Origin: Halosolutus halophilus
GTDB taxonomy: Archaea > Halobacteriota > Halobacteria > Halobacteriales > Natrialbaceae
Reading direction: 5' to 3'
Assembly: GCF_022869805.1 (NCBI RefSeq)
Contig: NZ_CP094974.1
Span: 186,001-250,000 of the forward strand
DNA: 64,000 nucleotides
The position numbers and the translations under genes were made by a program. A model generated the notes under the pieces. That model was not told the DNA's origin. It searched no databases and was given only the letters and a program-made list of their open reading frames with translations. Positions 25,663 through 33,952 of the stretch are shown piece by piece. Each line of letters begins with the position of its first letter. Positions within the stretch are counted from its first letter, which is position 1.

Positions 25663-26133
25663 CTACAGTCCCTCGATCGATCGCAACTTCTGTTCGACCG
25701 CCGGCGGTGCGGCGCTCGGCCCGTCGCGGACGCGGTGGTCGGGAAGCAGGATCGGCGCGGGGTTGGCGTCGAGCGCGGTCCGCACCAGCGTGATGTCGTC
25801 CTGGTCGTCCGGATCGAGTTCGGCGGTCATCCGGGCGAGGCTCTTCACGCCGACTTGCTCGCCGTAGGGAATCCCCCGGAGCTGTTCGAGCACCGCACGC
25901 TGGTCCGTCGGCAGGGTCAGTGCGACCTGCACGTCGTCGAAGTCGACCTCCTCGAGCCCCTCGAGATACTCGAAGATCCGGTCGAGGACGGGGTGGTCCT
26001 CTGCCGCGTCCTCCTCCGGCCTCTCGGGAAATGAAACGCGCAAGACGCGCCCGCTGGCCGCGCCCACCTGGACGTAGCGATCGAGGTACGTCGACTCCCG
26101 CGCGTAGATTCCCGCGTCGGTGACCTCGTCCAT
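25663..26133 (-). CDS. Alkyltransferase-like (MGMT-family) protein without the acceptor cysteine
   Basis: A 156-residue protein of the O6-alkylguanine-DNA alkyltransferase fold. The C-terminal domain is clear: RGIPYGEQVGVKSLARMTAE (helix-turn-helix), TLVRTALDANPAPILL (arginine finger), then PDHRV where repair enzymes have PCHRV, and VEQKLRSIEG at the end. The cysteine that would accept the alkyl group is Asp, so self-alkylation is impossible; it resembles alkyltransferase-like proteins, which bind alkylated DNA and flag it for nucleotide excision repair. The N-terminus is acidic and atypical. ATG 26133 is used because the upstream in-frame segment is not family-like. Confidence 0.87.
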   Translation of the reverse strand: MDEVTDAGIYARESTYLDRYVQVGAASGRVLRVSFPERPEEDAAEDHPVLDRIFEYLEGLEEVDFDDVQVALTLPTDQRAVLEQLRGIPYGEQVGVKSLARMTAELDPDDQDDITLVRTALDANPAPILLPDHRVRDGPSAAPPAVEQKLRSIEGL

Positions 26134-26307
26134 GGTTGCTCGAAGGGAGCGGATCCTTGAATATCCGCCGGTCCCGTAGATCGCTGTAATCGTGTTCTCC
26201 GCGGACGTTCTCGCTGCGGCTGCCGACGCCAAACGCCGTTCCAGTACCGGGTGCGCGCAATCGCGGATCGGGATCGCCGGCCAGCCGCGCCGATGGCGCA
26301 AGTCTTA

Positions 26308-26333
26308 TGTACATATGAGTACGTCGATGTACA
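26308..26333 (+). promoter_or_regulatory. Inverted-repeat operator over the trpCBA promoter
   Basis: TGTACAT (26308-26314) and ATGTACA (26327-26333) are exact reverse complements with a 12-bp spacer. The left arm overlaps the TATA-like CTTATGTA centred about 27 bp before the trpC ATG (26337), and the right arm ends four bases before that ATG, at the expected transcription start. A protein bound here would block TBP/TFB or RNA polymerase. A tryptophan-responsive repressor is the obvious candidate, but none is encoded nearby. Confidence 0.65.
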
Positions 26334-26336
26334 ATA

Positions 26337-27140
26337 ATGAACTCTGAAACGGAGGTCGCGCCCGCCGTGGCGTCGATCCTCGCGGCCGCGCGGGAGCGAT
26401 CGGCCGACGGTCACGATCGCGTCTCGGTCGCGGCGCGATCGCTCCCGGACGCGCTCGATCGGGCGGAAGCGGACGATCGCGTCCCGGTGATCGCGGAAGT
26501 GAAACCGACGAGTCCGACCGCCGACGGGACGCGCGACGACGATCCCGTCGCCCTGGCCGAGGCGATGGTCGACGGCGGAGCGGCGGCCATCTCGGTGCTG
26601 ACCGAGCCCTCGCACTTCGGTGGCTCGCCCGAGGCGCTGTCCAGCGTTCGCGAGGCCGTGGACGTTCCGGTGCTCCGGAAGGACTTCGTGCTCCGGGAGG
26701 ACCAACTGGACGTCGTCGCGGCCGATCTCGCCTTGCTCATCGCACGGTTCGTCGACGATCTCGCGGAACTCGTGACCGCGGCGCGCGATCGCGGCTTCCA
26801 GCCGCTCGTCGAGGTCCACGATCGGGCGGAACTCGAGACTGCGATCGAGGCGGGTGCCGAGATTATCGGCGTGAACAACCGCGACCTGGCGAAACTGGAG
26901 GTCGATCTCGGAACGTTCGAGTCGGTTTCGGCCCACGTTCCGGACGGCGTGACCCTGATCGCCGAAAGCGGCATCTCGACGCCCGCCGACGTCCGCCGGA
27001 TGCGTGAGGCGGGTGCCGACGCGCTGCTCGTCGGCAGCGCGATCATGGACCACGGCGCGGAGGGCGACGTGGCCGAGAACACGCGCCGACTGACGGACGC
27101 GGAGACGAACGACGACGCAGAGACGGAGACCCAGACATGA
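26337..27140 (+). CDS. trpC: Indole-3-glycerol-phosphate synthase
   Basis: A 267-residue barrel enzyme that closes the indole ring in tryptophan synthesis. Catalytic elements in order: Lys in [11 protein letters not shown], Lys in VLRKDFV, Glu in [10 protein letters not shown], Asn in GVNNRDL, and Glu-Ser in LIAESGIS, then GSAIMDH at the phosphate site. An acidic C-terminal tail (about residues 252-267) is extra. The last four bases overlap the trpB ATG. The promoter carries a 7-bp-arm inverted repeat at the TATA box. Other trp genes (trpD, E, F, G) are not in the window, as is usual in haloarchaea, where trp genes are split into two groups. Confidence 0.97.
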   Translation: MNSETEVAPAVASILAAARERSADGHDRVSVAARSLPDALDRAEADDRVPVIAEVKPTSPTADGTRDDDPVALAEAMVDGGAAAISVLTEPSHFGGSPEALSSVREAVDVPVLRKDFVLREDQLDVVAADLALLIARFVDDLAELVTAARDRGFQPLVEVHDRAELETAIEAGAEIIGVNNRDLAKLEVDLGTFESVSAHVPDGVTLIAESGISTPADVRRMREAGADALLVGSAIMDHGAEGDVAENTRRLTDAETNDDAETETQT

Positions 27141-28396
27141 GCACGAGCGAACGCAATCGAGAGCGCGATAGCGAGAGTACGTTCGGCGACTACGGCGGCC
27201 AGTACGTCCCCGAGGCACTGATGCCGGCGCTACAGGAACTCGAGGACGCGTACGAACGGTACGTCCTCGAGAACGAGGACGGATTTCTAGACGAGTTTCG
27301 CGAGCGGATACGGGACTTCGGCGGCCGACCGACCCCCCTGCAGCGGGCCGATCGGCTGAGCGATCGCTACGATCGGGAGATCTACCTCAAGCGCGAGGAT
27401 CTCGTCCACGGTGGGGCACACAAGCTGAACAACGCGCTCGGGCAGGTCCTGCTCGCGAAGTACATGGGTAAAGAACGGGTCATCGCCGAGACCGGGGCCG
27501 GCCAGCACGGGACCGCGACGGCGATGGCCGCGGCCCACCTCGACGTGCCCTGCGAGATCTACATGGGCCGGACGGACATCAACCGCCAGCGGCCGAACGT
27601 CTACCGGATGCGGATGAACGGCGCCGAGGTGAACCCCGTTACCGCCGGCTCCGGCACGCTGAAGGAGGCGATCAACGAGACGATGCGCGACTGGGCGACG
27701 ACCGTGGAGCGGACCCACTACGTGATCGGTTCGGTCGTCGGCCCGCACCCGTTTCCGAAGCTGGTTCGGGACTTCCAGTCGGTCATCGGCCGGGAGGCCC
27801 GCGAACAGATTCGGGACCGGGCGGGGCGTCTGCCCGACAGCGTCGTCGCCTGCGCGGGCGGCGGTTCGAACACGATGGGCGCGTTCCACGAGTTCGTTCC
27901 CGACGAGGACGTCGACCTCGTCGCCGTCGAAGCCGGCGGCTCCAGCCTCGAGATCGACGAGGCGGCGGGACTCGCGCCCAATTCCGCGACGCTCTCGACG
28001 GGAACGGACGGCGTGCTCCACGGCGCGATGACGAAGCTCCTGCAACAGCGGGACGGTCAGATCGTCGAGTCCCACAGCGTCAGCGCGGGGCTGGACTACG
28101 CCGGCGTGGGGCCCGAACTCGCTCACCTCGTCGAGACGGGGCGGGTGACGCCGGTTACCGTCGACGACGAGGCGGCGCTCAACGGATTCCACCGGCTCTC
28201 GAACCTCGAGGGAATCATTCCCGCTCTCGAGTCGAGTCACGCGCTGGGGTATTTGGAGGAGGCCCACGAAGAATTAGGCGACCTCGTCGTCGTCAACGTC
28301 TCCGGCCGCGGCGACAAGGACCTCGAGACGGTGCTCGAGGAGACCGAGAACCGAGACCTGGCGGCCGCGCCGGACGTGGAGGTGTTCGACCAGTGA
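27137..28396 (+). CDS. trpB: Tryptophan synthase beta chain
   Basis: A 419-residue PLP enzyme of the TrpB1 type. It condenses indole with serine. Motifs: [17 protein letters not shown] at the start, [18 protein letters not shown] with the PLP lysine in HKLNN (near residue 98), [24 protein letters not shown] (phosphate cup) and [14 protein letters not shown] near the C-terminus. Length and motif order are canonical. The start overlaps trpC by 4 bp and the end overlaps trpA by 4 bp, so translation is coupled through the whole operon. Confidence 0.98.
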   Translation: MSTSERNRERDSESTFGDYGGQYVPEALMPALQELEDAYERYVLENEDGFLDEFRERIRDFGGRPTPLQRADRLSDRYDREIYLKREDLVHGGAHKLNNALGQVLLAKYMGKERVIAETGAGQHGTATAMAAAHLDVPCEIYMGRTDINRQRPNVYRMRMNGAEVNPVTAGSGTLKEAINETMRDWATTVERTHYVIGSVVGPHPFPKLVRDFQSVIGREAREQIRDRAGRLPDSVVACAGGGSNTMGAFHEFVPDEDVDLVAVEAGGSSLEIDEAAGLAPNSATLSTGTDGVLHGAMTKLLQQRDGQIVESHSVSAGLDYAGVGPELAHLVETGRVTPVTVDDEAALNGFHRLSNLEGIIPALESSHALGYLEEAHEELGDLVVVNVSGRGDKDLETVLEETENRDLAAAPDVEVFDQ

Positions 28397-29298
28397 GTCA
28401 CGAATCGACGACCGACGCGGCGATCGAGAGCGACGTCGAGGCCGCCATCCGCGAGAACCACCCCGCACTGATCACCTACATCACCGCGGGCGATCCCTCG
28501 CTCGAGGAGACGAAGGCGTACGTCGAGGCGCTCGATCGCGGCGGCTCGGACCTGATCGAACTCGGTCTGCCGTTCTCGGAGCCGATCGCGGAGGGGCCGA
28601 CGATCCAGGCGGCGATCAACCGGGCGCTCGACGCCGGCACGACGCCACGGGGGTTCTTCGAACTCGTCGACGACCTCGAGACGGAGGCACCGCTGCTGGT
28701 GATGACCTACTACAACATGATCCTCCAGTTCGGAGGGGAACCGGACGTTCGTCCGTTCGTCGAACGCGCGGCGGAGGTCGGCCTCTCCGGGATCATCGTC
28801 CCCGATCTCCCCGCCGAGGAGGCCGATCCGTTGCGCGAGGCCTGCGACGACCACGGAATCGATCTCGTCTTCATCGTTGCGCCGACGACCGAGGGCGAGC
28901 GACTCGACCGGATCATGTCGCAGGTGTCGGGCTTTGCCTACGTGCAGGCCCGGCTCGGAACGACTGGCGCACGGGCGAACGTCTCGACTGCGACCCACGA
29001 CAGCCTCGCGCGACTCTCGGAGTACGACGTCCCCAAGGCGGTCGGCTTCGGCGTCAGCGAGGGCGACCACGCCGCCGAGATAATCGAGGCCGGAGCGGAC
29101 GGCGTCATCGTCGGCAGCGCACTCGTCGATATCATCGCTGAGCACGGCTCAGCGGACTCTGGGACGGAGTCCCAGAATACTGCCGAACACGCAGACGGCG
29201 ACGCCGCGGCCGAACTCGAGGCCAAAGCGGCGGAGCTGAAACGCGGCGCGCGACGCGGCGCGGCCGACGAAGATGCACCGGAACCAGAACAGCCATAA
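28393..29298 (+). CDS. trpA: Tryptophan synthase alpha chain
   Basis: A 301-residue barrel subunit that cleaves indole-3-glycerol phosphate and channels indole to TrpB. GTG start overlapping the trpB stop. The catalytic Glu is present (LIELGLPFS), but the loop normally FSDPxADGPTIQ reads [12 protein letters not shown], replacing both aspartates (equivalent to E. coli Asp56 and the catalytic Asp60) with glutamate. Phosphate-site motifs ([23 protein letters not shown]) are intact. The C-terminus is about 35 residues longer than usual and rich in Ala/Glu/Asp. Followed after 24 bp by the ADH synthase gene, likely in the same transcript. Confidence 0.97.
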   Translation: MSHESTTDAAIESDVEAAIRENHPALITYITAGDPSLEETKAYVEALDRGGSDLIELGLPFSEPIAEGPTIQAAINRALDAGTTPRGFFELVDDLETEAPLLVMTYYNMILQFGGEPDVRPFVERAAEVGLSGIIVPDLPAEEADPLREACDDHGIDLVFIVAPTTEGERLDRIMSQVSGFAYVQARLGTTGARANVSTATHDSLARLSEYDVPKAVGFGVSEGDHAAEIIEAGADGVIVGSALVDIIAEHGSADSGTESQNTAEHADGDAAAELEAKAAELKRGARRGAADEDAPEPEQP

Positions 29299-29322
29299 CT
29301 GCAAGCTTGCTACACTCCCGCA

Positions 29323-30123
29323 ATGACCACATCGACCGGAATCGACGCGCGACTCGATCGCATCGGGACGGACGGATCGTACATGATCATCCCCATGGAC
29401 CACGGCCTCACGATGGGGGCCGTCACGGGGCTCAAGGACATCGAATCGACCATCGACGGCGTGACTCGCGGCGGTGCCGACGCCGTCCTCACGCAGAAAG
29501 GGATCGCGCCGCGCGTCCACGATAACAAGAACGGGAAAGGGTACATCGTCCACCTCAACGGCTCGACGACGATCGGTCCCGACGAGCAGGACAAGCGCTC
29601 GACCGGGACCGTCGAGGAGGCGATCCGCGTCGGCGCCGACGCGGTTTCCTTCCACATCAACGTCGGGTCGGACTACGAACCCGACCAGATCACGCAGCTC
29701 TCGGAGGTCACGGCGACGGCCGAGCGGTTCGGGATGCCGGTGCTGGCGATGGCCTACGCACGCGGTCCCGGCGTCGATTCCGAAGACCCCGAGGCGCTCG
29801 GCCACGCGGTTCGCCTCGCCGAGGAAGTCGGCGCCGACATCGTCAAGACGGGCTACAGCGGCGACGCCGAGAGCTTCCAGCACGTCGTCGAGTCGACCCG
29901 GCTGCCGGTCGTCATCGCCGGGGGCTCGAAGGGTACCGATCGCGAGACGGTCGAGATGGTCCGCGGCGTGATGGACGCCGGCGGCGCGGGCATCTCGATG
30001 GGGCGATCGATCTTCCAGCACGAGGACCCCGAAGCGATCGCGACGGCGGTCTCCGGCGTCATCCACGACGACCTCTCGACCGACGAGGCGCTCTCGAAGG
30101 CGGGACTGGCGATCGAGGCCTGA
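29323..30123 (+). CDS. 2-amino-3,7-dideoxy-D-threo-hept-6-ulosonate synthase (ADH synthase)
   Basis: A 266-residue class I aldolase-like barrel that makes the seven-carbon precursor of dehydroquinate in archaea, from a 6-deoxy-ketohexose phosphate and aspartate semialdehyde. Motifs: SYMIIPMDHGLTMGAVTGL near the N-terminus and ADIVKTGYSGDAESF with the Schiff-base lysine in VKTGYSG, and GGSKGTDRET plus GAGISMGRSIFQHE at the phosphate site. It replaces bacterial AroG/AroB chemistry together with DHQ synthase II, which is encoded 5.5 kb downstream. It follows trpA by 24 bp, so the first step of the aromatic route is probably cotranscribed with trpCBA. Confidence 0.95.
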   Translation: MTTSTGIDARLDRIGTDGSYMIIPMDHGLTMGAVTGLKDIESTIDGVTRGGADAVLTQKGIAPRVHDNKNGKGYIVHLNGSTTIGPDEQDKRSTGTVEEAIRVGADAVSFHINVGSDYEPDQITQLSEVTATAERFGMPVLAMAYARGPGVDSEDPEALGHAVRLAEEVGADIVKTGYSGDAESFQHVVESTRLPVVIAGGSKGTDRETVEMVRGVMDAGGAGISMGRSIFQHEDPEAIATAVSGVIHDDLSTDEALSKAGLAIEA

Positions 30124-30245
30124 ATCCGCATTCTCGTCGCACCGTCTCTCCCAGTCGCTGCCGCCCACGACGACATCCCGGTCGCTCTACCGCTGAACTC
30201 CACACCGGCCAAGGATTATTCTAACTCGCGGCGTATTCCCAGCGC

Positions 30246-30842
30246 GTGACCCGATCGACGTTCCGAACGCGTCTCCTCGAGCGCACCGAGACGGGACGGC
30301 TCACGGAACTGCTGTACGACGATGGCGTCACCGACGAGGTGCTGGTCTGTGCCGCCCACGGCGGTCGCGTCGAGCCGGGAACCGCCGAACAGGCCGTCGA
30401 ACTGGCGGCTCGGCTCCCGAACGCCAGTTGCTGGGCCTGTCTCGGCTACGACGAGGCGAACCGCGAGTTCGATCTGTGGCACCCGCCCTCCTCGGCCATT
30501 GCGCCCGACGAGTACCCCCTGCTCGGAGAGATCGCCGATCGCGGCTTCGAGACCGTGATCAGCCTTCACGGCCTCGGCGACGATCGCGTGGTCGTCGGAG
30601 GTGCGATCGACGGCGCGATCAAACGGCGGGTCGCCGATCGGCTCGACGGGACCGTCACGGCTCCCGTCGACGCCGTTTCGGACGGACCGTACGGCGGCGT
30701 CAGCCCGGCGAACTTCGTCAACTGGCTCGCAGCCGGCGATCGGGGCGGGATTCAGATCGAGCAGAGCCTGCCGGTCCGGACGAGGGAAGCCGACGCCGTC
30801 GTCTCCGCCCTCGAGTCGCTCGTCCGCGAGGAGACGCTCTAG
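30246..30842 (+). CDS. Poly-gamma-glutamate hydrolase family protein
   Basis: A 198-residue protein similar to phage/Bacillus poly-gamma-glutamate hydrolases (YjqB/PghP type). The zinc-peptidase signature VCAAHGGRVEPGTAEQAVE (His and Glu ligands) is at about residues 35-53, HGLGDDRVVVGGAID in the middle, and the conserved end is NFVNWLAAGDRGGIQIEQS, where the catalytic Glu lies. No signal peptide, so it may act in the cytosol. Some haloarchaea (Natrialbales) make polyglutamate, which gives a plausible substrate, but this is inference. GTG start at 30246. Its stop codon overlaps the stop of the convergent downstream gene by 4 bp. Confidence 0.85.
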   Translation: MTRSTFRTRLLERTETGRLTELLYDDGVTDEVLVCAAHGGRVEPGTAEQAVELAARLPNASCWACLGYDEANREFDLWHPPSSAIAPDEYPLLGEIADRGFETVISLHGLGDDRVVVGGAIDGAIKRRVADRLDGTVTAPVDAVSDGPYGGVSPANFVNWLAAGDRGGIQIEQSLPVRTREADAVVSALESLVREETL

Positions 30843-31819
30843 ACCGGTGGCTCCGAACTGTCGGCCCGGATTCCGATCGGGTCCGTCGCCACGAGTTCCT
30901 CGACGATCGCCGACCCGACTCGCTCGGCGTTGTCGACGGCCAGGGCGAGGCTCGCCTCGGTCCCGTCGAAACTCTCCTCGACTGACTCGCCGGGCGGCGA
31001 TCGATCGTAGTTCGCGATCGCCCGCACGCTCAGGTAGCGATCGAGCAGGCCGAACCGTTCGAGCGCGGTCGCCGTCGCGGCGTCTTCCATCTGGGTGGTC
31101 GCGTAAGGCCCAGCGTCGTACTGGTCGCAGAGCCACTCGACCTCGCGCGCGTAGCGGGGGCCGTGCCAGAACTCGTCGCCACAGACCGTCGTTCCGGTGG
31201 TGACGATCGGCCCCGCATCCGGTGCGGTCGGATACTCGCCCTGGTACTCGCGGGCCAACGGGTCCTCGCGGAGGTCGACTTCCCGGGCCGCGGCGATCCC
31301 GTCCTCGAGGAGTCGGTCGTCGATGTGCCAGACGTAGTCCCGGGGTCGATAGTTGAGGAGGTCGATCGGCCGATCGTCGCTCGCGTCGATCGTTTCCGAG
31401 GGGTCTCCGGTCCCCGACGCCGATCGATCCCAGCGGTGTTTCCGATCCCAGTCGACGACGGCGTCGGCGACGACCACCGAACCGAGGGCGGCAGCGTCCG
31501 GTGGGGCACCCCCGATCCCCGCCGTGACGACGTACGCCGCGTCGAGGTCGACGCCGGGTGCCGCGAGCAGCGCCGCCGTCGTCGTCGCGGCGTCGCTCTT
31601 GCCGATCCCGGTGGTCGTGACGGCGACGCCGTCGGCCGTGAGGTACAGCGGCGTCTCCGCTCCCGGGATCGACAGGGCGTCGACGATATCGTGTCGCTCG
31701 AGCCAGGGCTCGCGTTCGTTCAGCGGCGGTTCGCCGACCGCGGGCAGGACCAGCGCGGCCGGTTCCGCGGGATCGTCCGGGTCGGGATCGCGCGGCGCCG
31801 GGAGCGTCCGATCGGTCAT
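30839..31819 (-). CDS. Purine nucleoside permease (NUP)-family protein
   Basis: A 326-residue protein of the fungal/bacterial purine nucleoside permease family, whose fold is related to nucleoside phosphorylases. Hallmarks: YVVTAGIGGAPPDAAALGSV, VVADAVVDWDRKHRWD, VTTGTTVCGDEFWHGPRYA, ATTQMEDAATATALERFG and VRAIANYDRSPPG. Despite the family name there is no membrane segment or signal peptide here, so a nucleoside-processing or -binding role in the cytosol fits better than transport. ATG 31819 gives a start just before the acidic Pro-rich N-terminus. Convergent with the PGA-hydrolase-like gene. Confidence 0.85.
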   Translation of the reverse strand: MTDRTLPAPRDPDPDDPAEPAALVLPAVGEPPLNEREPWLERHDIVDALSIPGAETPLYLTADGVAVTTTGIGKSDAATTTAALLAAPGVDLDAAYVVTAGIGGAPPDAAALGSVVVADAVVDWDRKHRWDRSASGTGDPSETIDASDDRPIDLLNYRPRDYVWHIDDRLLEDGIAAAREVDLREDPLAREYQGEYPTAPDAGPIVTTGTTVCGDEFWHGPRYAREVEWLCDQYDAGPYATTQMEDAATATALERFGLLDRYLSVRAIANYDRSPPGESVEESFDGTEASLALAVDNAERVGSAIVEELVATDPIGIRADSSEPPV

Positions 31820-31916
31820 GTCCGATCGGTCGTCTCGGGTGCGCAAAGGACCTCCGGAGTCGACCGGGACCCGTCGGACCGGAAGAATTTCGGTTCCGGT
31901 CTTCCTTGCTCGGCCC

Positions 31917-32486
31917 GTGACCGACGGCGAGTACACGATCGCGGACGAGATCGTCGCGCGGGCGCGGATCCACGCCCGAAAGGTTCTCGACGAGCGCGAG
32001 TTGCCGGTCGATCGCGACGCCCTCGAGTGGACCGTTTCCGAGCGGGCGCGGCGTCGTGCGGGGGCGTGCCGGTGGCATCCCGATCGCGAAACCGCCACGA
32101 TCGTGCTCGCTCGGCGGGCCTACGGGGAATACGACTGGCCGGAGTTCGCGGCGGTCGTCCGACACGAACTCGTCCACGCCTGGGAGTTTCAGCAGTTCGG
32201 CGAGTCCGGCCACGGTCCCCGATTTCGCGACCGGGCGGCGGCGCTCGACGCGCCGCGTCACTGCCGATCGTTCTCGGAGCCGCGGTACGTGCTCCGGTGT
32301 CGAGACGAGGACTGCGAGTGGCGGGCGAAGCGCCACCGCGCCTCGAAGCCGGTGAAAGCGCCCGATCGGTACCGCTGTGGCGTCTGCGGCGGGTCCTACG
32401 AGGTCGAACACGTCGCGAGCGGCCGGACGTGGGCGACCGCGAGCGGCTACGGCGGCGCGAAGGCCGCGCTGGGAGCGGAGTGGTGA
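31917..32486 (+). CDS. SprT-like zinc metalloprotease
   Basis: A 189-residue SprT-family protein. The active site HELVHAWEFQQFG (HExxH, zinc and catalytic Glu) at about residues 83-95 is followed by the third ligand in SGHGPRFRDRA. A C-terminal zinc ribbon has four cysteines, CRDEDCEW and CGVCGGSY. SprT/Spartan relatives cut proteins crosslinked to DNA; the haloarchaeal form is small and lacks the other Spartan domains, so that role is only suggested. GTG start at 31917, with no better codon downstream before the conserved region. It is divergent from the NUP-family gene, with about 100 bp between them. Confidence 0.9.
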   Translation: MTDGEYTIADEIVARARIHARKVLDERELPVDRDALEWTVSERARRRAGACRWHPDRETATIVLARRAYGEYDWPEFAAVVRHELVHAWEFQQFGESGHGPRFRDRAAALDAPRHCRSFSEPRYVLRCRDEDCEWRAKRHRASKPVKAPDRYRCGVCGGSYEVEHVASGRTWATASGYGGAKAALGAEW

Positions 32487-32546
32487 GCGCACGATAGCGA
32501 CGCGAGGCACGGAACACTTATTCCGCCGTCGCTTGCAGGTCCATTC

Positions 32547-33089
32547 ATGGGGATACTCGAGTTGATGCTGGGGAAGTCGTCGGCGGGCGACGGTGCGTCC
32601 ATGGTGAACTCGTACGTACTCGCCCAGGAGACCCACGACGAAGTGTACCCGGTCGCCGTGCGCCGGGCGGAGATCGAGGCGTTTCGGGAGGCGACCGACG
32701 CCCTCGAGGCCGCACCGTCGCTCGAGGAGAACAGGGACGAACTGGAGCAGGTGTTCGAGGGCTTCGGAGACGACGCCGCGATCGACGTCGACGAACTCGT
32801 CGAGCGGACCCGATCGCCACGGCGTGCGATCGAGCCGCTGGTCGAGACGTGGGACGAACAGGTCCCCGACGGGACCGACGTCGGCGTCGTCTACCTTCCG
32901 CCCGGTCGCGCGGACGACGTCCGGTCGTTCGTCAGCGTCTGCAAGCAGCGTGATGACTACGAGCACGACCCGTTCGAACTGCCGGATAGCTTCGACGACG
33001 TCGCGACTCTGCTGAAGCGTCTCGAGGACGCCGCGGCCGGCCAGTACCGGGCCGTCGTTCACACCGACCTCGTCCCTTCGCGCGAGTAA
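32547..33089 (+). CDS. Conserved haloarchaeal hypothetical protein (180 aa)
   Basis: A 180-residue acidic, soluble, helix-rich protein starting MGILELMLGKSSAGDGASMV. There is a conserved-looking VVYLPPGRADDVRSFVSVCK segment near residues 113-132 and several Asp/Glu-rich helices (LEAAPSLEENRDELEQVFEG). No known domain is recognised. It may have its own promoter: ACACTTATTCCG about 30 bp upstream suits a TATA box. It converges on the HAD hydrolase gene at 33130. Function unknown. Confidence 0.75.
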   Translation: MGILELMLGKSSAGDGASMVNSYVLAQETHDEVYPVAVRRAEIEAFREATDALEAAPSLEENRDELEQVFEGFGDDAAIDVDELVERTRSPRRAIEPLVETWDEQVPDGTDVGVVYLPPGRADDVRSFVSVCKQRDDYEHDPFELPDSFDDVATLLKRLEDAAAGQYRAVVHTDLVPSRE

Positions 33090-33129
33090 GCGATCGACCG
33101 TACTCGCTTTCGATCCGTCGCCCGGTCGC

Positions 33130-33801
33130 TCAGACGATCCGCTCGAACGTCTCGAGCGACGCGAGTTCGTACGTCGGTTCGTGGGCTGTCGACCGGCCGT
33201 GGCCGGTGTCGATCCACGCCGAATCGATTCCCATCGCGTTCGCACCCGCGACGTCGGCGTGCAGGGAGTCGCCGACGTGGATCGCCCGATCGGGGGCCGC
33301 CTCGAGCGACGAGAGGGCGCGCTCGAACGGTGCCGTGTCGGGTTTCGGGTAGATGCCGGCACTCGGCTCGGTGAACACCCGCACGTCGAAGGCGTCCTCG
33401 ATGTCGAGGGCCCGGAGTTTCTTCGTCTGCGTCTCGCGGCCGCCGTTGGTGATGAGTCCGACCCGGCCGCGCTCGCGAGCGTACTCGAGGGCGGCTTCGG
33501 CTCCGGGTTTGAACTGGACGGCGGTCGGATCCCGCAGTTCGAGATACCGGTTCGCGAGCGTCGACGAGACGCCAGGGTCGACGTTCGCGCGGGTCGCGAC
33601 TTCGGCAAAGAGGTGCTCGTAGAACTCGCGATCGGTTTCGGTCGTCGACAGCGACGGCACGGCTGCGCGAAGATCCGCGGGCGTACAGAACCGGTCGACC
33701 CCGGCCCGATCGAAGGTTCGCTCGAGGAGCGTCCCGGCGTCCCGGCTGGGCTCGCACAGCGTACTGTCGAGATCGAAACAGATCGCGTCGTACGCGGCCA
33801 T
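33130..33801 (-). CDS. HAD-superfamily hydrolase
   Basis: A 223-residue phosphatase-like HAD protein. All four motifs are visible: CFDLDSTLCEP (nucleophile Asp, residues 9-13), LITNGGRETQTKKL (Thr, motif II), KPDTAPFERAL (Lys, motif III) and IHVGDSLHADVAGANAMG (motif IV Asp pair). A helical cap lies between motifs I and II (subclass I), so the substrate is likely a small phosphorylated metabolite. DSTL instead of DGTL in motif I is a common variant. The next gene is divergent and starts about 150 bp away. Confidence 0.93.
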   Translation of the reverse strand: MAAYDAICFDLDSTLCEPSRDAGTLLERTFDRAGVDRFCTPADLRAAVPSLSTTETDREFYEHLFAEVATRANVDPGVSSTLANRYLELRDPTAVQFKPGAEAALEYARERGRVGLITNGGRETQTKKLRALDIEDAFDVRVFTEPSAGIYPKPDTAPFERALSSLEAAPDRAIHVGDSLHADVAGANAMGIDSAWIDTGHGRSTAHEPTYELASLETFERIV

Positions 33802-33952
33802 TCGACCGTGTTAGGGCGGCCAGCGTTCTCAACCTTTCGCAAAGCGATCGACCGAGTTTCGGCGCGACCGGTGCGACGTCGGTCGATCAGTGAACGTCGT
33901 CTACCGCTGACGTTTCGATGCCTACTATAGTCCTCCCGCTCCCTGTCGGCGT

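Noticed and set aside
30216-33842. Very long open frame on the minus strand (over 1200 codons)
   Set aside because: It runs antisense to and between several well-recognised genes; long stop-free antisense frames are expected at this GC content, and the product is Arg/Ser-rich without domains.
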